Source: Williamsia sp.
GTDB taxonomy: Bacteria; Bacteroidota; Bacteroidia; Chitinophagales; Chitinophagaceae
Length of the DNA stretch: 64,000 bases
Direction of reading: 5' to 3'
Assembly: GCA_015069695.1 (NCBI GenBank)
Contig: JADCRZ010000011.1
Span: forward strand, 1 to 64,000
This document shows positions 1 through 9,200 of this stretch, piece by piece. Each line of letters begins with the position of its first letter. Position 1 is the first letter of the stretch. The translations under genes and the position numbers were made by a program. The notes under the pieces are model-generated. The model did not search any database. It had not been told where the DNA came from and worked only from the letters and a program-made list of their open reading frames with translations.

Positions 1-501
1 GTGAAGAACCTGGCTGCCGGTGTTTACCCCATCTCCATTGCCTACCTGCAGTACTGGGGTGATGCCACCATGGAATTGTACTGGTCTGGTCCGGCCACAC
101 CAAGACAACGGGTTCCGGACGCAGCATTTACAGAATATTACAATGGATATAGCACGTATGTATCGGCTTCCAAGGCTTACGAGCACGGGATAGCTGTTGA
201 TACAGCTGATATGCGGAAAAACCACCTTGCATCAGCAGCTCTTTATCCAAACCCTTTTGATAAAGAGCTGAAAATCAATTTCTACAATTCGGCCAGCCAG
301 AACGACATCAGTGTGGGGATTTACGATCTGTCGGGAAGGTTGTTGTACAGCAGGCAGTATGGCAGGTTGCCTGAGGGGGTAAACCTGCTTCAGCTGGATG
401 TGAGCAGCCGGCTCCGGCTTCGCGCTGGCACGTACATGGCCAGGTTGCAGGTAAACGGACTGCCCGTAAAAACCTGGAAGATCATGAAAATAAAGCCGTG
501 A
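1..501 (+). CDS. C-terminal part of a secreted PA14-like, T9SS-sorted protein (5' truncated)
   Basis: Only the last 166 residues are in the window; the reading frame is open to base 1, so the true start lies upstream. The first ~45 residues (AGVYPISIAY, then MELYWSGP) resemble the end of a PA14 domain, a carbohydrate-binding beta fold often attached to secreted glycosidases. A linker is followed from about residue 80 by a typical type A T9SS sorting domain: LYPNPF, then IYDLSGRLLYS, then LRAGTYMARL and a basic end. Proteins of this kind are exported through the outer membrane and attached to the surface or released. The catalytic part, if any, is not visible. No operon partner is seen; a ~500-bp gap follows. 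Confidence 0.8.
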   Translation: MKNLAAGVYPISIAYLQYWGDATMELYWSGPATPRQRVPDAAFTEYYNGYSTYVSASKAYEHGIAVDTADMRKNHLASAALYPNPFDKELKINFYNSASQNDISVGIYDLSGRLLYSRQYGRLPEGVNLLQLDVSSRLRLRAGTYMARLQVNGLPVKTWKIMKIKP

Positions 502-1001
502 CAACCTTTTGGCGGGTAAATCCGTATGGATAAAATTATCGTATCTGGTTGATCGTGTGGCTGTAAGAAAAGAGGCACGAATTTATCAGGCAGATTGTAA
601 CCGTTGAAAAGATTTATACGTCTAAGTCAATGCCCCTGAAATTTGGGCTGGAGAGTCCGGGTTCGGGGGCAATAACAACTGTTTATGGGGTAATTGAATG
701 ATTTATAGCAAATTTGATCATGTTTTGAGACAGCAGAGCGGATGGAAGTCTAAGAATTTAAAGAGATAGTTTGTTAATTTGAATATTTCTATTAGATTTG
801 TGAATTGGTAATATCTCTGTATTGCTACTATATCCCAGGTCCAGTTTCCCCAGAAATCTCGCAATATTCCTATTTTAGTGCATTCAATATCCTGTAGTGC
901 AACCTTCTTTTTGTAATTACGATTGCTGGAAAACGTAAGCATTGCGTGGTCATTTCCATGCTTTGAAAAGTTGCTATCTGATTACTTAAACTTGAACAGG
1001 T
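502..1001. other. Intergenic region with one good promoter
   Basis: This 500-bp AT-rich gap lies between the PA14/T9SS gene and the receiver gene. Apart from the promoter at 770-800 I see no supported gene. A 74-codon minus-strand ORF (718-942) has no recognisable protein character. The transcript from 770-800 would have an untranslated leader of about 195 nt. Confidence 0.6.
770..800 (+). promoter_or_regulatory. Bacteroidota-type promoter upstream of the receiver gene
   Basis: TTTG (770-773), a 19-bp spacer and TAGATTTG (793-800) match the Bacteroidota housekeeping promoter consensus TTTG-N19-21-TAnnTTTG in every fixed position. Transcription would begin about 5-8 bases after 800 and run into the receiver and sugar-transferase genes. 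Confidence 0.6.
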
Positions 1002-1382
1002 ATGATAAGGAATGTTTTGAGTATTGGACAATCAATGAATTATTTACTTGAGACCGTGTTGTCCGATGCGTATGATCTGATTACGGTAGAGAATGTATTT
1101 CACGGGATGCACCTACTCAAGGAAAACAAGAACATAGACTTGATTATTGTGGATATTGACTTTCAAACAAAGGAGGCCATTGATTTAATATTACACATTC
1201 ACTCAAGCAGGTTGTACAAGCAACCAATTTTTGCACTCTTCAGCACCTCGAATTACAAAGCGCATGAAGGCGTGCTGAAGCGCTGTGTTTATGAACATTT
1301 TAAAAAGCCGTTTAACCCTATAGACCTTGTAAAGGCGATCGACAAGATAAATGCTTCGGAGTTGTCTCCGTCACTTTCTTAG
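1002..1382 (+). CDS. Stand-alone pseudo-receiver (CheY-like) protein
   Basis: This 126-residue protein has the size and alternating alpha/beta pattern of a response-regulator receiver domain with no output domain. The phosphoacceptor-like Asp is present (LIIVDIDF, about residue 50) and so is the conserved Lys near the end (HFKKPF). The usual acidic pair after the first strand is missing: strand one reads VLSIGQS. It may therefore phosphorylate poorly or act as a protein-protein switch. The next gene starts 37 bp downstream and also begins with a receiver-like domain, so the pair probably shares the promoter at 770-800. I infer a role in controlling polysaccharide initiation. Confidence 0.75.
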   Translation: MIRNVLSIGQSMNYLLETVLSDAYDLITVENVFHGMHLLKENKNIDLIIVDIDFQTKEAIDLILHIHSSRLYKQPIFALFSTSNYKAHEGVLKRCVYEHFKKPFNPIDLVKAIDKINASELSPSLS

Positions 1383-1419
1383 CCCTATTACCTTAACAAC
1401 CATTAATGAGATTTCGCGT

Positions 1420-2562
1420 ATGCATATACATAGTACCCTAAGCCAAAGTTCTGCCAAAACATACAACCGTTCAGATTTCCATTATCAACCTACTCATATG
1501 TGCTTCCTCTACATTGGCGATGATGAACAAATGATCGAACATTTGCATCAACACTTCGAAGCGGGTTACAGCGAGCGGACCCTGGCTGAAGCCAGCCAGT
1601 TTATCCAGGCCTTGCCCGACCAGCGCAAGAAGTTTCCGGATGTCCTGTTTATCGATGTGTCTTACAAGGAAGCTGACCTGGAAGATTTCCACACTGCCCT
1701 GGCCGGAAATGTGCTTTTCAACAACGTACCTGTTATTTACAACGAAAAACTGCTGAGCGAAAACCAGATCATCCGGTTAAACCAGTTGAAGCTGATCGAT
1801 GATATCATGGACATCGGTTCAGACGAAATAAACTTTTTCAGCAAGATCATCTTTTTGAAGCAAAGCAAAATCTTCAACCATTTTTATGCTGCATCAAAAG
1901 GTCTGTCGAAGCAGCCAAAGAATTCTGCGGCAAAAAGCTTTTCTTTTATCCTGAAGCGGATTCTTGATATTACCATCGCTTCGGTGTGTATCCTCCTCTT
2001 GTTGCCCCTGTTTGTAATAATTGCCATTCTTATCCGCCTGGAATCAAAAGGCCCGATATTTTACAGCGCGCTGAGAGCAGGCAAAGGCTTTAAGGTTTTC
2101 AAGTTTTACAAGTTCCGCAGCATGAAACCGAACGCCGACCAGGACGTGGCCAAGCTGTTAAGCTTTAACCAGTACGGATCAACCGAAGAGAATGGCGCCA
2201 CCTTTTTCAAAGTAAAGGATGACCCCCGCATCACCAAGTTCGGAAAGATCCTGCGCAACACCAGTGCAGATGAGCTGCCCCAGCTTTTCAATGTCCTGAA
2301 AGGGGATATGTCGCTGGTAGGCAACAGACCCCTGCCCCTGTATGAAGCAGAAAAACTGACCACCAATGAATTTGTTGAGCGCTTCAATGCACCGGCCGGC
2401 ATCACAGGCCTCTGGCAGGTAAACAAAAGAGGAAAGGCTGATATGTCCACAGAAGAGCGCATCAACCTGGACATTGTTTATTCGAGGGATGGCAACATTC
2501 TTTATGACCTGAAAATTCTGGTAAAAACTCCTGTAGCGCTTTTTCAAAAGAGCGATGTATAA
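1420..2562 (+). CDS. Receiver-like domain fused to a phosphoglycosyl transferase (initiating sugar transferase)
   Basis: This 380-residue protein likely starts EPS repeat-unit synthesis by moving a sugar-1-phosphate from a nucleotide sugar to undecaprenyl phosphate in the inner membrane. Residues ~26-150 form a receiver-like domain with the acidic pair (YIGDDEQ, D34/D35) and a phosphoacceptor-like Asp (LFIDV, D79), but no obvious Lys at the expected place. From ~174 follows a bacterial sugar-transferase domain: KRILDI, a hydrophobic membrane segment (~185-205), KFYKFRSM, then DELPQL, GDMSLVGNRP and GITGLWQ. I chose ATG 1420 because the longer frame from 1351 overlaps the preceding gene. A strong bidirectional terminator follows at 2589. 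Confidence 0.88.
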   Translation: MHIHSTLSQSSAKTYNRSDFHYQPTHMCFLYIGDDEQMIEHLHQHFEAGYSERTLAEASQFIQALPDQRKKFPDVLFIDVSYKEADLEDFHTALAGNVLFNNVPVIYNEKLLSENQIIRLNQLKLIDDIMDIGSDEINFFSKIIFLKQSKIFNHFYAASKGLSKQPKNSAAKSFSFILKRILDITIASVCILLLLPLFVIIAILIRLESKGPIFYSALRAGKGFKVFKFYKFRSMKPNADQDVAKLLSFNQYGSTEENGATFFKVKDDPRITKFGKILRNTSADELPQLFNVLKGDMSLVGNRPLPLYEAEKLTTNEFVERFNAPAGITGLWQVNKRGKADMSTEERINLDIVYSRDGNILYDLKILVKTPVALFQKSDV

Positions 2563-2588
2563 ATAAGTTTTATCCTTCAATGACTTTC

Positions 2589-2626
2589 AATAAAGAAGCC
2601 GCTTTAAACAAAGCGGCTTCTTTATT
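2589..2626. terminator. Bidirectional intrinsic terminator
   Basis: A perfect 17-bp stem (2589-2605 with 2610-2626) closes a 4-base AAAC loop. The stem begins with A-rich and ends with T-rich sequence on both strands. It separates the convergent sugar-transferase gene (+) and GT2 gene (-) and would work for both. Confidence 0.9.
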
Positions 2627-2635
2627 GGATAGCTT

Positions 2636-3820
2636 TTATTGCCGTACGACGGCTTCTTTGCGCTTGGCCTTGTCCCAGGCAGCACTTTGCTGCTTGGAGA
2701 AGTACCGTTTGATGCCCATGATCACGGCATAGTTCATCAGGCAAAAATAAAATGGCACAAACAGGGGTTTGACCTTTATCTCCCGGCGCTCAAACATCCA
2801 GCCTGCAAAGGCAAGCACATAAAAAAGGAGTTGTGCACCCAGCAGCACCCGGTAGAGTGGCTGGTCATTATAAAATACAATTCCGATGTTCAGCAGCAGT
2901 ACAAGGATCATGCAAAACGGCGTGATCGTCCAGCGCAATACGCGGTGGCTGATGTACTGAAAAGACAATACAGGATGCTTGAAAGGGTTGAGCAGGGACG
3001 TTAGCCGGAGGATCGATTGCATGCCGCCGGCTGCTATTCTTATCTTTCTTTTTAATTCTTCCTTTGTATTTGCCGAGCTGTCTTCCATCGCATAGGCATC
3101 CGGTTCATACACGATGCGGTAACCTTTTGCCGCAATCTGGAGGGAGATCATAAAATCGTCTACAATGGTATCGGACGGTACGGGTTCGTACAAATCAGTT
3201 CTGACGCTGAACAGTTCTCCTGCGGCACCTACAACAGAGAACAGTTCAGAGTCCCATTTTTTCAGGAGCGATTCGTACTTCCAGTAAAAACCTTCCCCGG
3301 CCGTGGCATCTGAAACTCTGGATACCCGTACCCGTTTCTCACCCGACACAGCACCGACCTGCCTGTCTGCATAATGCCGCGCAAGATTGATCAGTGCGTC
3401 TTTGTTCAGGTGGGTATTGGCATCGGTAAAAACAGCGATCCCGGTAGTTACCTGCTGCATGGCCCGGTGCATCGCAACAATTTTTCCCCTTCTTTCTGGC
3501 GTGTGCATCAACCGGATGCGCGTATGCGGACGAACCAGATCGGGCGTCCTGTCTGAAGACCCGTCGGTTACAAAAATAAAGTGGAGCTTATCTGCAGGGT
3601 AGTGGAGGGAAAGGGTATTGCGTATTTTTTCTTCTATGATGTCCTCTTCATTGTAGGCAGCTACAATCAGCGTGAGGGTAGGAAGGTTGTCCAGGTTGTA
3701 AACAAGAACTTTTCTGCCAGCAAACAGCTTTTTGAGCTTTACCAGAAAATACAATACAATGCCATAACCGGCAAAGGTGTAGAATACAATAAAGAGGTTT
3801 ATCCAAAAAGCTGTTATCAT
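2636..3820 (-). CDS. Membrane-anchored family 2 glycosyltransferase
   Basis: This 394-residue protein has an N-terminal membrane segment, a GT-A domain and three hydrophobic segments near the C-terminus. GT2 signatures are visible: VAAYNEE at the start of the nucleotide-sugar fold, VTDGSSD, the metal-binding VFTDANT (a DxD-type site), GAAGELF, and DTIVDDF as the acceptor-side acidic motif. The layout resembles processive, poly-sugar-forming GT2 enzymes. It sits in a minus-strand run after a second GT2 gene (45-bp gap), so the two are probably co-transcribed with the epimerase. The sugar and linkage cannot be told from sequence. Confidence 0.85.
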   Translation of the reverse strand: MITAFWINLFIVFYTFAGYGIVLYFLVKLKKLFAGRKVLVYNLDNLPTLTLIVAAYNEEDIIEEKIRNTLSLHYPADKLHFIFVTDGSSDRTPDLVRPHTRIRLMHTPERRGKIVAMHRAMQQVTTGIAVFTDANTHLNKDALINLARHYADRQVGAVSGEKRVRVSRVSDATAGEGFYWKYESLLKKWDSELFSVVGAAGELFSVRTDLYEPVPSDTIVDDFMISLQIAAKGYRIVYEPDAYAMEDSSANTKEELKRKIRIAAGGMQSILRLTSLLNPFKHPVLSFQYISHRVLRWTITPFCMILVLLLNIGIVFYNDQPLYRVLLGAQLLFYVLAFAGWMFERREIKVKPLFVPFYFCLMNYAVIMGIKRYFSKQQSAAWDKAKRKEAVVRQ

Positions 3821-3865
3821 AAGAATGGAATAAATTACGCAAGGCCATGCCTGCTATGCATGACG

Positions 3866-4786
3866 TTAGCTGAACTTCGGCGGGAAACTGGCCTCTGTGC
3901 TATCAATCTTGTTCACGAGGTTCCATTTGATGGCATCCCGGAAGATCTTTATAAAGTCGTATTGTTTGTTCTTGACATAGCCGAGCAGGGTCTTTGGAAT
4001 TACAAAAACAGTAAAGAACAATACAAACACAAAGAATGCAAAGGGAGGAGCGTGCTTCCGGTTAAAGAGGATCCTGTTGCGGTTCATATAATATTCCTTG
4101 AAAGCAGATTTTTTTCCTACCGTCATCGACTCCTTGTGAAACAGGAGGGCCTGCATATCAACCCATACTTCAAACCCTGCCTTTTTGATCCGTTCGCACC
4201 AGTCCAATTCTTCGTAATAGATAAAAAAGTTGTCGCTTAGTACCCCTGCTTTTTCCATGGCTTCCCTTGTCACCAGCATGGCAGCTCCGTGTGCATAGCC
4301 GGTTTTTCCGGTCAGGTAATCATATTGCCCTTTGTCTTTTTCCAACTGGCCGATGCATTTGTTGCGGGCAGTGTAGTAGTTCATGTCGGTGTAGCCGGTG
4401 TACTGAAGCACATCCTGCTTGTCGAAGTAGTTGATCTTGGGAGATATCACCCCGATCTGCGGATGTTTCTCAAGGGTATCAACCAACTGACCGAGCATAC
4501 CAGGCGTAACCTCTGTATCGTTGTTGATCACAAATAAGTAATCGCCTTTTGCATATTGAAGCCCCAGGTTGTTACCCCCTGTAAATCCCAGGTTTTTTTC
4601 AGACCTGATAAACTGCATGGTTGGATATTTTTGTTTCCAGGCAGGAACAGGGTCCACTTTGCTGCCATTGTCTACTACAATGACTTCGTAATTCGGATAA
4701 GTATTAACATGCAGCATGGATTCAAGGAGGGCCTCCGTGATCGCCGGCTGGTTCATGTTGAGTGTAACAAGAGAAACAAGTTTCAT
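3866..4786 (-). CDS. Rhamnosyltransferase-like family 2 glycosyltransferase
   Basis: This 306-residue GT2 enzyme starts with VSLVTLNMNQ and VIVVDNGSK, continues with the metal-binding FVINNDTE, and has YYEELDWCERIKKAG, a motif seen in WbbL/rhamnosyltransferase-like GT2 proteins. A short hydrophobic segment lies near the C-terminus (FFVFVLFFTVFVIP). I chose the ATG at 4786 because it places the first beta strand directly after the start; a longer frame from 4825 adds an unlikely tail that runs through an intercistronic hairpin. It is probably co-transcribed with the GT2 downstream and the epimerase upstream. It would add one sugar to the lipid-linked repeat unit on the cytoplasmic side. Confidence 0.85.
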   Translation of the reverse strand: MKLVSLVTLNMNQPAITEALLESMLHVNTYPNYEVIVVDNGSKVDPVPAWKQKYPTMQFIRSEKNLGFTGGNNLGLQYAKGDYLFVINNDTEVTPGMLGQLVDTLEKHPQIGVISPKINYFDKQDVLQYTGYTDMNYYTARNKCIGQLEKDKGQYDYLTGKTGYAHGAAMLVTREAMEKAGVLSDNFFIYYEELDWCERIKKAGFEVWVDMQALLFHKESMTVGKKSAFKEYYMNRNRILFNRKHAPPFAFFVFVLFFTVFVIPKTLLGYVKNKQYDFIKIFRDAIKWNLVNKIDSTEASFPPKFS

Positions 4787-4820
4787 GGTGTGATTGAACG
4801 AATGGTAAAATGGGTAAGTA

Positions 4821-4858
4821 CGCAAGCTTCCGGAAAATGGTTTTCCGGGAAGCTTGCG
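4821..4858 (-). terminator. Intercistronic hairpin between epimerase and GT2 genes
   Basis: A 17-bp stem with one bulged G (4821-4837 with 4841-4858) and a 3-base loop lies between the epimerase stop and the GT2 start. No T-run follows immediately on the minus strand. It may be a partial terminator or an mRNA-stabilising structure. Confidence 0.5.
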
Positions 4859-4887
4859 ACAGGGTTCTGATAAAGTGACTATTTAAT

Positions 4888-5892
4888 TTATACCAGTTTT
4901 CTCCAGGCAGGAGGCATGTTTTTTTCTACTTCTATGTTCTTGAATTTTTCGCCCTGGCGGGGACCTTTGGCTTTTGCATCTTCTACCATTCTGTCGATAC
5001 CTTCCTTTAGCGGAATGTTCTTGATCATATGACCAAAGTACTGGTGTACTTTGTCGTGGCTGGAGTATGCATGCACAACTTCGTTTCTTGCTTCCAGCGA
5101 ATCAATGCGTTCCTGCACGCCAAACGCATCGCATACCAGCGTGGCCAGCTCTTTTACGGTATAAGGCTTGTCGGCGCCGATATTAAAAATTTCGTTGTAT
5201 GCTTCCGGAATTTCAATGCTCTTGGCAATTACAGGCGCCACATCATCAATATGACTGAATGCGCGGGTTTGCATGCCATCGCCAAAGATGGTCAGGTTTT
5301 TTCCCTGCATGATCTGGTTCATAAAAATACCTACCACATTTCTGTACGGATCACCGATGTTCTGGCGCTCGCCGTATACGTTGTGCGGACGGAAGATGAT
5401 GTAATTGAGGCCAAACATTTCATGGGCCGATTTCAGATCCTGCTCTACCGCCAGCTTGGAAATGCCATATGGATCTTCGGGCTGGGGTGTATTGTCTTCT
5501 TTCATGGGCAACTGGTTTTTGCCATACACTGCAATGGAAGAAGTAAATACAAAACATTTTACCGTTCCTGCATTGATGCTTGCATTGATCAGGTTGATGC
5601 TGCCGATGAGGTTATTGGTATAATTAAACCGGCGGATAAAATGGCTCAATCCCTCTGCGGCATATGCTGCCAGGTGGAAAACATAGGTAAACTGATGTTC
5701 TTGAAACAGCTGGTTGATCAGGTCTGCATCATTGATCGACCCGTTTACGAACTTGGCTTTGGGATTTACATTGTCTTCAAAACCCCCGGACAAATCGTCC
5801 AGCGCAACCACGTCATATCCGCCATTTACCAAGTGATCACAAACGTGCGAACCAACGAAACCAGCGGCTCCGGTTACCAATACTTTACTCAT
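4888..5892 (-). CDS. NAD-dependent nucleotide-sugar epimerase/dehydratase
   Basis: This 334-residue extended short-chain dehydrogenase has a Rossmann motif at the N-terminus (VTGAAGFVGSH), the VFHLAAYAA strand, a catalytic Ser-rich motif (FTSSIAVYG) and the Tyr-Lys pair in PYGISKLAVE. This is the pattern of UDP-glucose 4-epimerase-like and UDP-glucuronate-processing enzymes. It probably supplies an isomerised nucleotide sugar to the neighbouring glycosyltransferases. It is the first gene of a minus-strand group that includes the two GT2 genes, and it is divergent from the secreted hydrolase gene. Its exact substrate is unknown; UDP-hexose epimerisation is most likely. Confidence 0.85.
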   Translation of the reverse strand: MSKVLVTGAAGFVGSHVCDHLVNGGYDVVALDDLSGGFEDNVNPKAKFVNGSINDADLINQLFQEHQFTYVFHLAAYAAEGLSHFIRRFNYTNNLIGSINLINASINAGTVKCFVFTSSIAVYGKNQLPMKEDNTPQPEDPYGISKLAVEQDLKSAHEMFGLNYIIFRPHNVYGERQNIGDPYRNVVGIFMNQIMQGKNLTIFGDGMQTRAFSHIDDVAPVIAKSIEIPEAYNEIFNIGADKPYTVKELATLVCDAFGVQERIDSLEARNEVVHAYSSHDKVHQYFGHMIKNIPLKEGIDRMVEDAKAKGPRQGEKFKNIEVEKNMPPAWRKLV

Positions 5893-6254
5893 ATGTTTTA
5901 AATTTTAAAATAAATACGAAGGGTTTTTTATCTAACGTGCTATGTAGTAAGATTATGCGAAGAATGGAGAAGATTTGCCACTAAACAGAGGAGTTTCTAT
6001 TTCTGGGCGCGAAAATAAACAATATATTTGTAATCCACAATACTGGGTAGCCGCCGGATGGTGATTATCTTAAATCTTTCCTACTGTAAAGCCGTACCAG
6101 GCCCCTCACTGCACATTGCACAGGCCAGATAGCAAGCCAGCCAGCTATTTACACGCTGTATGTATATGAAGAATAAAAGATCCAGCGTTACTATGGAGAG
6201 ATTTTTGAATCGAGCATATGATCCCTATTGTTAATCCGTTAACCTTTACCCAAC
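5893..6254. other. Intergenic region between divergent genes
   Basis: This 362-bp region separates the epimerase (-) and the secreted hydrolase (+) and must hold promoters for both. A perfect -7 element (TATATTTG, 6023-6030) points rightward. A short palindrome, GTTAA-TCCG-TTAAC (6230-6243), lies just before the hydrolase start and could be an operator. I see no gene here. Confidence 0.5.
6023..6030 (+). promoter_or_regulatory. Candidate -7 promoter element for the secreted hydrolase gene
   Basis: TATATTTG matches TAnnTTTG exactly. The upstream -33 box is poor (TTC rather than TTG about 20 bp earlier), so this is weak support. It implies a leader of about 215 nt. Confidence 0.3.
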
Positions 6255-9200
6255 ATGAGAGTATCATTTTTACTATCGTTACTGATTTTCTTGCACATCA
6301 TCAGCTGCGGTCAAACAGTTGGGCGTATACCCATTACTACCATCATACCCAGCGAAAACACGGGACAGGATTATTCTTCGTGGTTCAACGATGATATAAA
6401 CAATCTTGTACCCAATTGCTGGACCCCGGCCAACTTCAAATACATTGATGTAACGCTTGAACTGTCAGGCAAGAGCAAGGTCACCAAACTTTCCCTCTAC
6501 GATTACGAAGGTATATTTACCGATAATCCTGCGTCTGTTTATGCCCGTAACGGCGACCAGAAAACGCTGATCGGCGTGTTCACCGGCGAATTGTACCGGT
6601 CCTTTGTTGAGCTGGTGCCTGATAACCCGGTAATTGCCGATGCAATCATTATTCACAAGTATTGCAACAACATCCCGCAAAAAGTTCAGATATATGGAGA
6701 ACCTTATATGGATGGCGGTTCCGGGGACGGACCTGCAAACCCGATTCCCAAAGCCGTTATCACATTTGAAGGCTTACCGAACAAAACCATGGGTGATCCG
6801 CCGTTTACCCTGAACGCCAGTAGTTCAAACCCGCAAACACCGCTCAATTTCAGTTCCTCAAACCCGGCTGTTGTTTGGGTTGGTTATGTTGATGGCGTGT
6901 GGAAGGCCGTTCCGGTAAGTGTTGGCACAGCTACCATTACAGTTTCACAAGCAGGAAACGAGAAATTCCAGGCTCCTGCAGATGTTTCCCAAAGTATAAC
7001 TGTTCGCGAAGCAGGCAGCCCAACGGTGATAGGCGGAAAAATACCGATCGATCCCAAGCGCTGGTTCCAGCTTACCAATGCCGCGAACGGACTGGAAGCC
7101 CTATTTGATGGAAAGACGGATGGGGAAGTGCATACAGGCTGGGGTAAAATCCTGGAGAACTACGATTCTTATTATCCCGTTTTGGACGGTGAACAAATTG
7201 ACCTCTCCGGTATTCGTTTGTATGATGGCTCCAGTACGTTTGCAACTCAACCATGCACGCTTTCTGTTATCACGCGCGAAGGACAAAAGATAACTGTCGC
7301 AACCTTTACAGGCTCGCAGTACAATACCTGGGTAGGGCCCGATCCTGGTAATCCGGGTCAGTTTAATTTGCCGAATACGTTCAATAGTATCAGATATCTC
7401 GTCATCAACAGCTGGAACAATTTTCCGACAGAGATTGAATTCTATGGGAACTATACACCTGGCAAAGCTGTTGCGCCCCTGGTTAAAAAAAGCGCACCGC
7501 TCAGGCAGATGTTTGGCGTGAACGGATTTGAATGGAATTTTGAAGCACCGAACAACCCGGGCCAGATAGATGCCGCCAGCTTCCGCGCAGCAAAATCTTT
7601 CACCGGTTTCCGGCATTACATGGATTGGGAAAAGCTGGAGCTTACACAAGGCGTTTACTCATTCAACCCCACCACCAGCGGTGGCTGGAATTATGACGAT
7701 CTCTACGATAGCTGCAAAGCAGCCGGCATAGAAGTACTGGCCTGCCTAAAAACACTTCCACCCTGGATGCGTGATACCTACCCGTCAGACCAGCGCGATG
7801 CGGAGAACGTACCCGTGAAATGGGGAAAAGATTTTTCAGACCCGCTCTCCTATATCGAACAAGCCAAAGTGGCTTTTCAATATGCCGCCCGTTATGGCAG
7901 CAACCAAAATGTAGACCGCTCCCTGCTTAGCGTAAACACTACACCGCGGTGGGCCGGTGATCACGTAAATACCATCAAGGTAGGACTGGGCTCTGTCCGC
8001 TACATTGAATGTGAAAATGAACGCGACAAATGGTGGAAAGGACGCAAAGCGTACCAAACGGCGTATGAATATGCGGCCAACCTTTCTGCTTTTTACGACG
8101 GCCATAAAAATACCATGGGTCCGGGTGTAGGCGTGAAGAATGCAGACCCTTCCATGCAAGTGGTGATGGCAGGTACGGCCCTGGCTACAACTGATTACCT
8201 GAAAGGAATGATCGACTGGTGCCGCCAGCACCGGGGCTATAACAAAGACGGCTCCGTAAACCTTTGCTGGGATGTGATCAATTACCACCTGTATGCGAAT
8301 GATGCAAAATCTTCGCAGAACGGCAATGCCACAAGGGGAGCCGCTCCTGAACTGTCAGGCACGGCTGAAACTGCCGCTGAATTTATCCAAACAGCGCATC
8401 TCTACGCCAGCGACATGCCTGTATGGGTAACAGAGCTGGGTTACGACATCAACCAGGGCAGTCCGTTCAAGGCAATTCCGATCGGCGGTAAATCTGCGCT
8501 GCAAACCCAGGCCGACTGGACGCTTCGTTCCTCGCTCTTGTATGCTAAGAGCGGTATCGAAAGAATATTCTTTTATGAAATGTACGATGACAATGTCAAC
8601 AATCCATTTCAGTTCAGCTCATCCGGTCTGATCAATGCGGACAAAACCCGCAAGCCGGCTGCTGATTATCTTGTACAGGCAAACAGGTTGCTGGGCGAGT
8701 ACAGTTACAAAGAATCTCTCAGCAATGACCCGGTTGTTGACAGGTATGAACTGAACGGCAAGTCGATCTACGCCGTATATGTAGCAGATGAAAAAGACAG
8801 GACGGCCTTGGCCACTATTGATGTAGGCAGTGCGGCTTATGTGGATGTTTATTTCCCCCGGATCGGGCATGATGATATGGAAACATACAGGTACGAAACA
8901 GGGGGCGGAAAATATTATATCTATGCGAGGGAAACACCTGTGTTTGTAGTGCCGGGCGGAAACCGGAGCGCTACCCAGCGTGCAGGTTCATCGGGCAGCC
9001 TGGCCGCGGTGATCAGCCAGGAAAAGTTTGAGCATTCTATCCAGCTGTATCCTAATCCGGCTCCGGAATTCTTGCACGTGCTGATCAGCAATGAAAACTA
9101 CCAGGATGGATCAGTCAGAATTATGGAAGCCGGCTCCGGAAAACTGGTGAAAAGCATTCAGTTCAAAAAGCCGGTGGGATTGGTGCACCAGGAAATAGAC

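Noticed and set aside
718-942. 74-codon minus-strand ORF in the first intergenic region
   Set aside because: It overlaps the best promoter of the region, has low-complexity hydrophobic composition and no recognisable motif.
3581-4240. 219-codon plus-strand ORF
   Set aside because: It lies opposite two clear GT2 genes whose motifs are intact, so it is an antisense shadow.
5029-5901. 290-codon plus-strand ORF
   Set aside because: It is fully antisense to the epimerase, whose cofactor and catalytic motifs are all present.
6255-6320. Lipoprotein signal (IISC) on the secreted hydrolase
   Set aside because: The T9SS tail points to secretion through a normal signal peptide; the lipobox match is weak.
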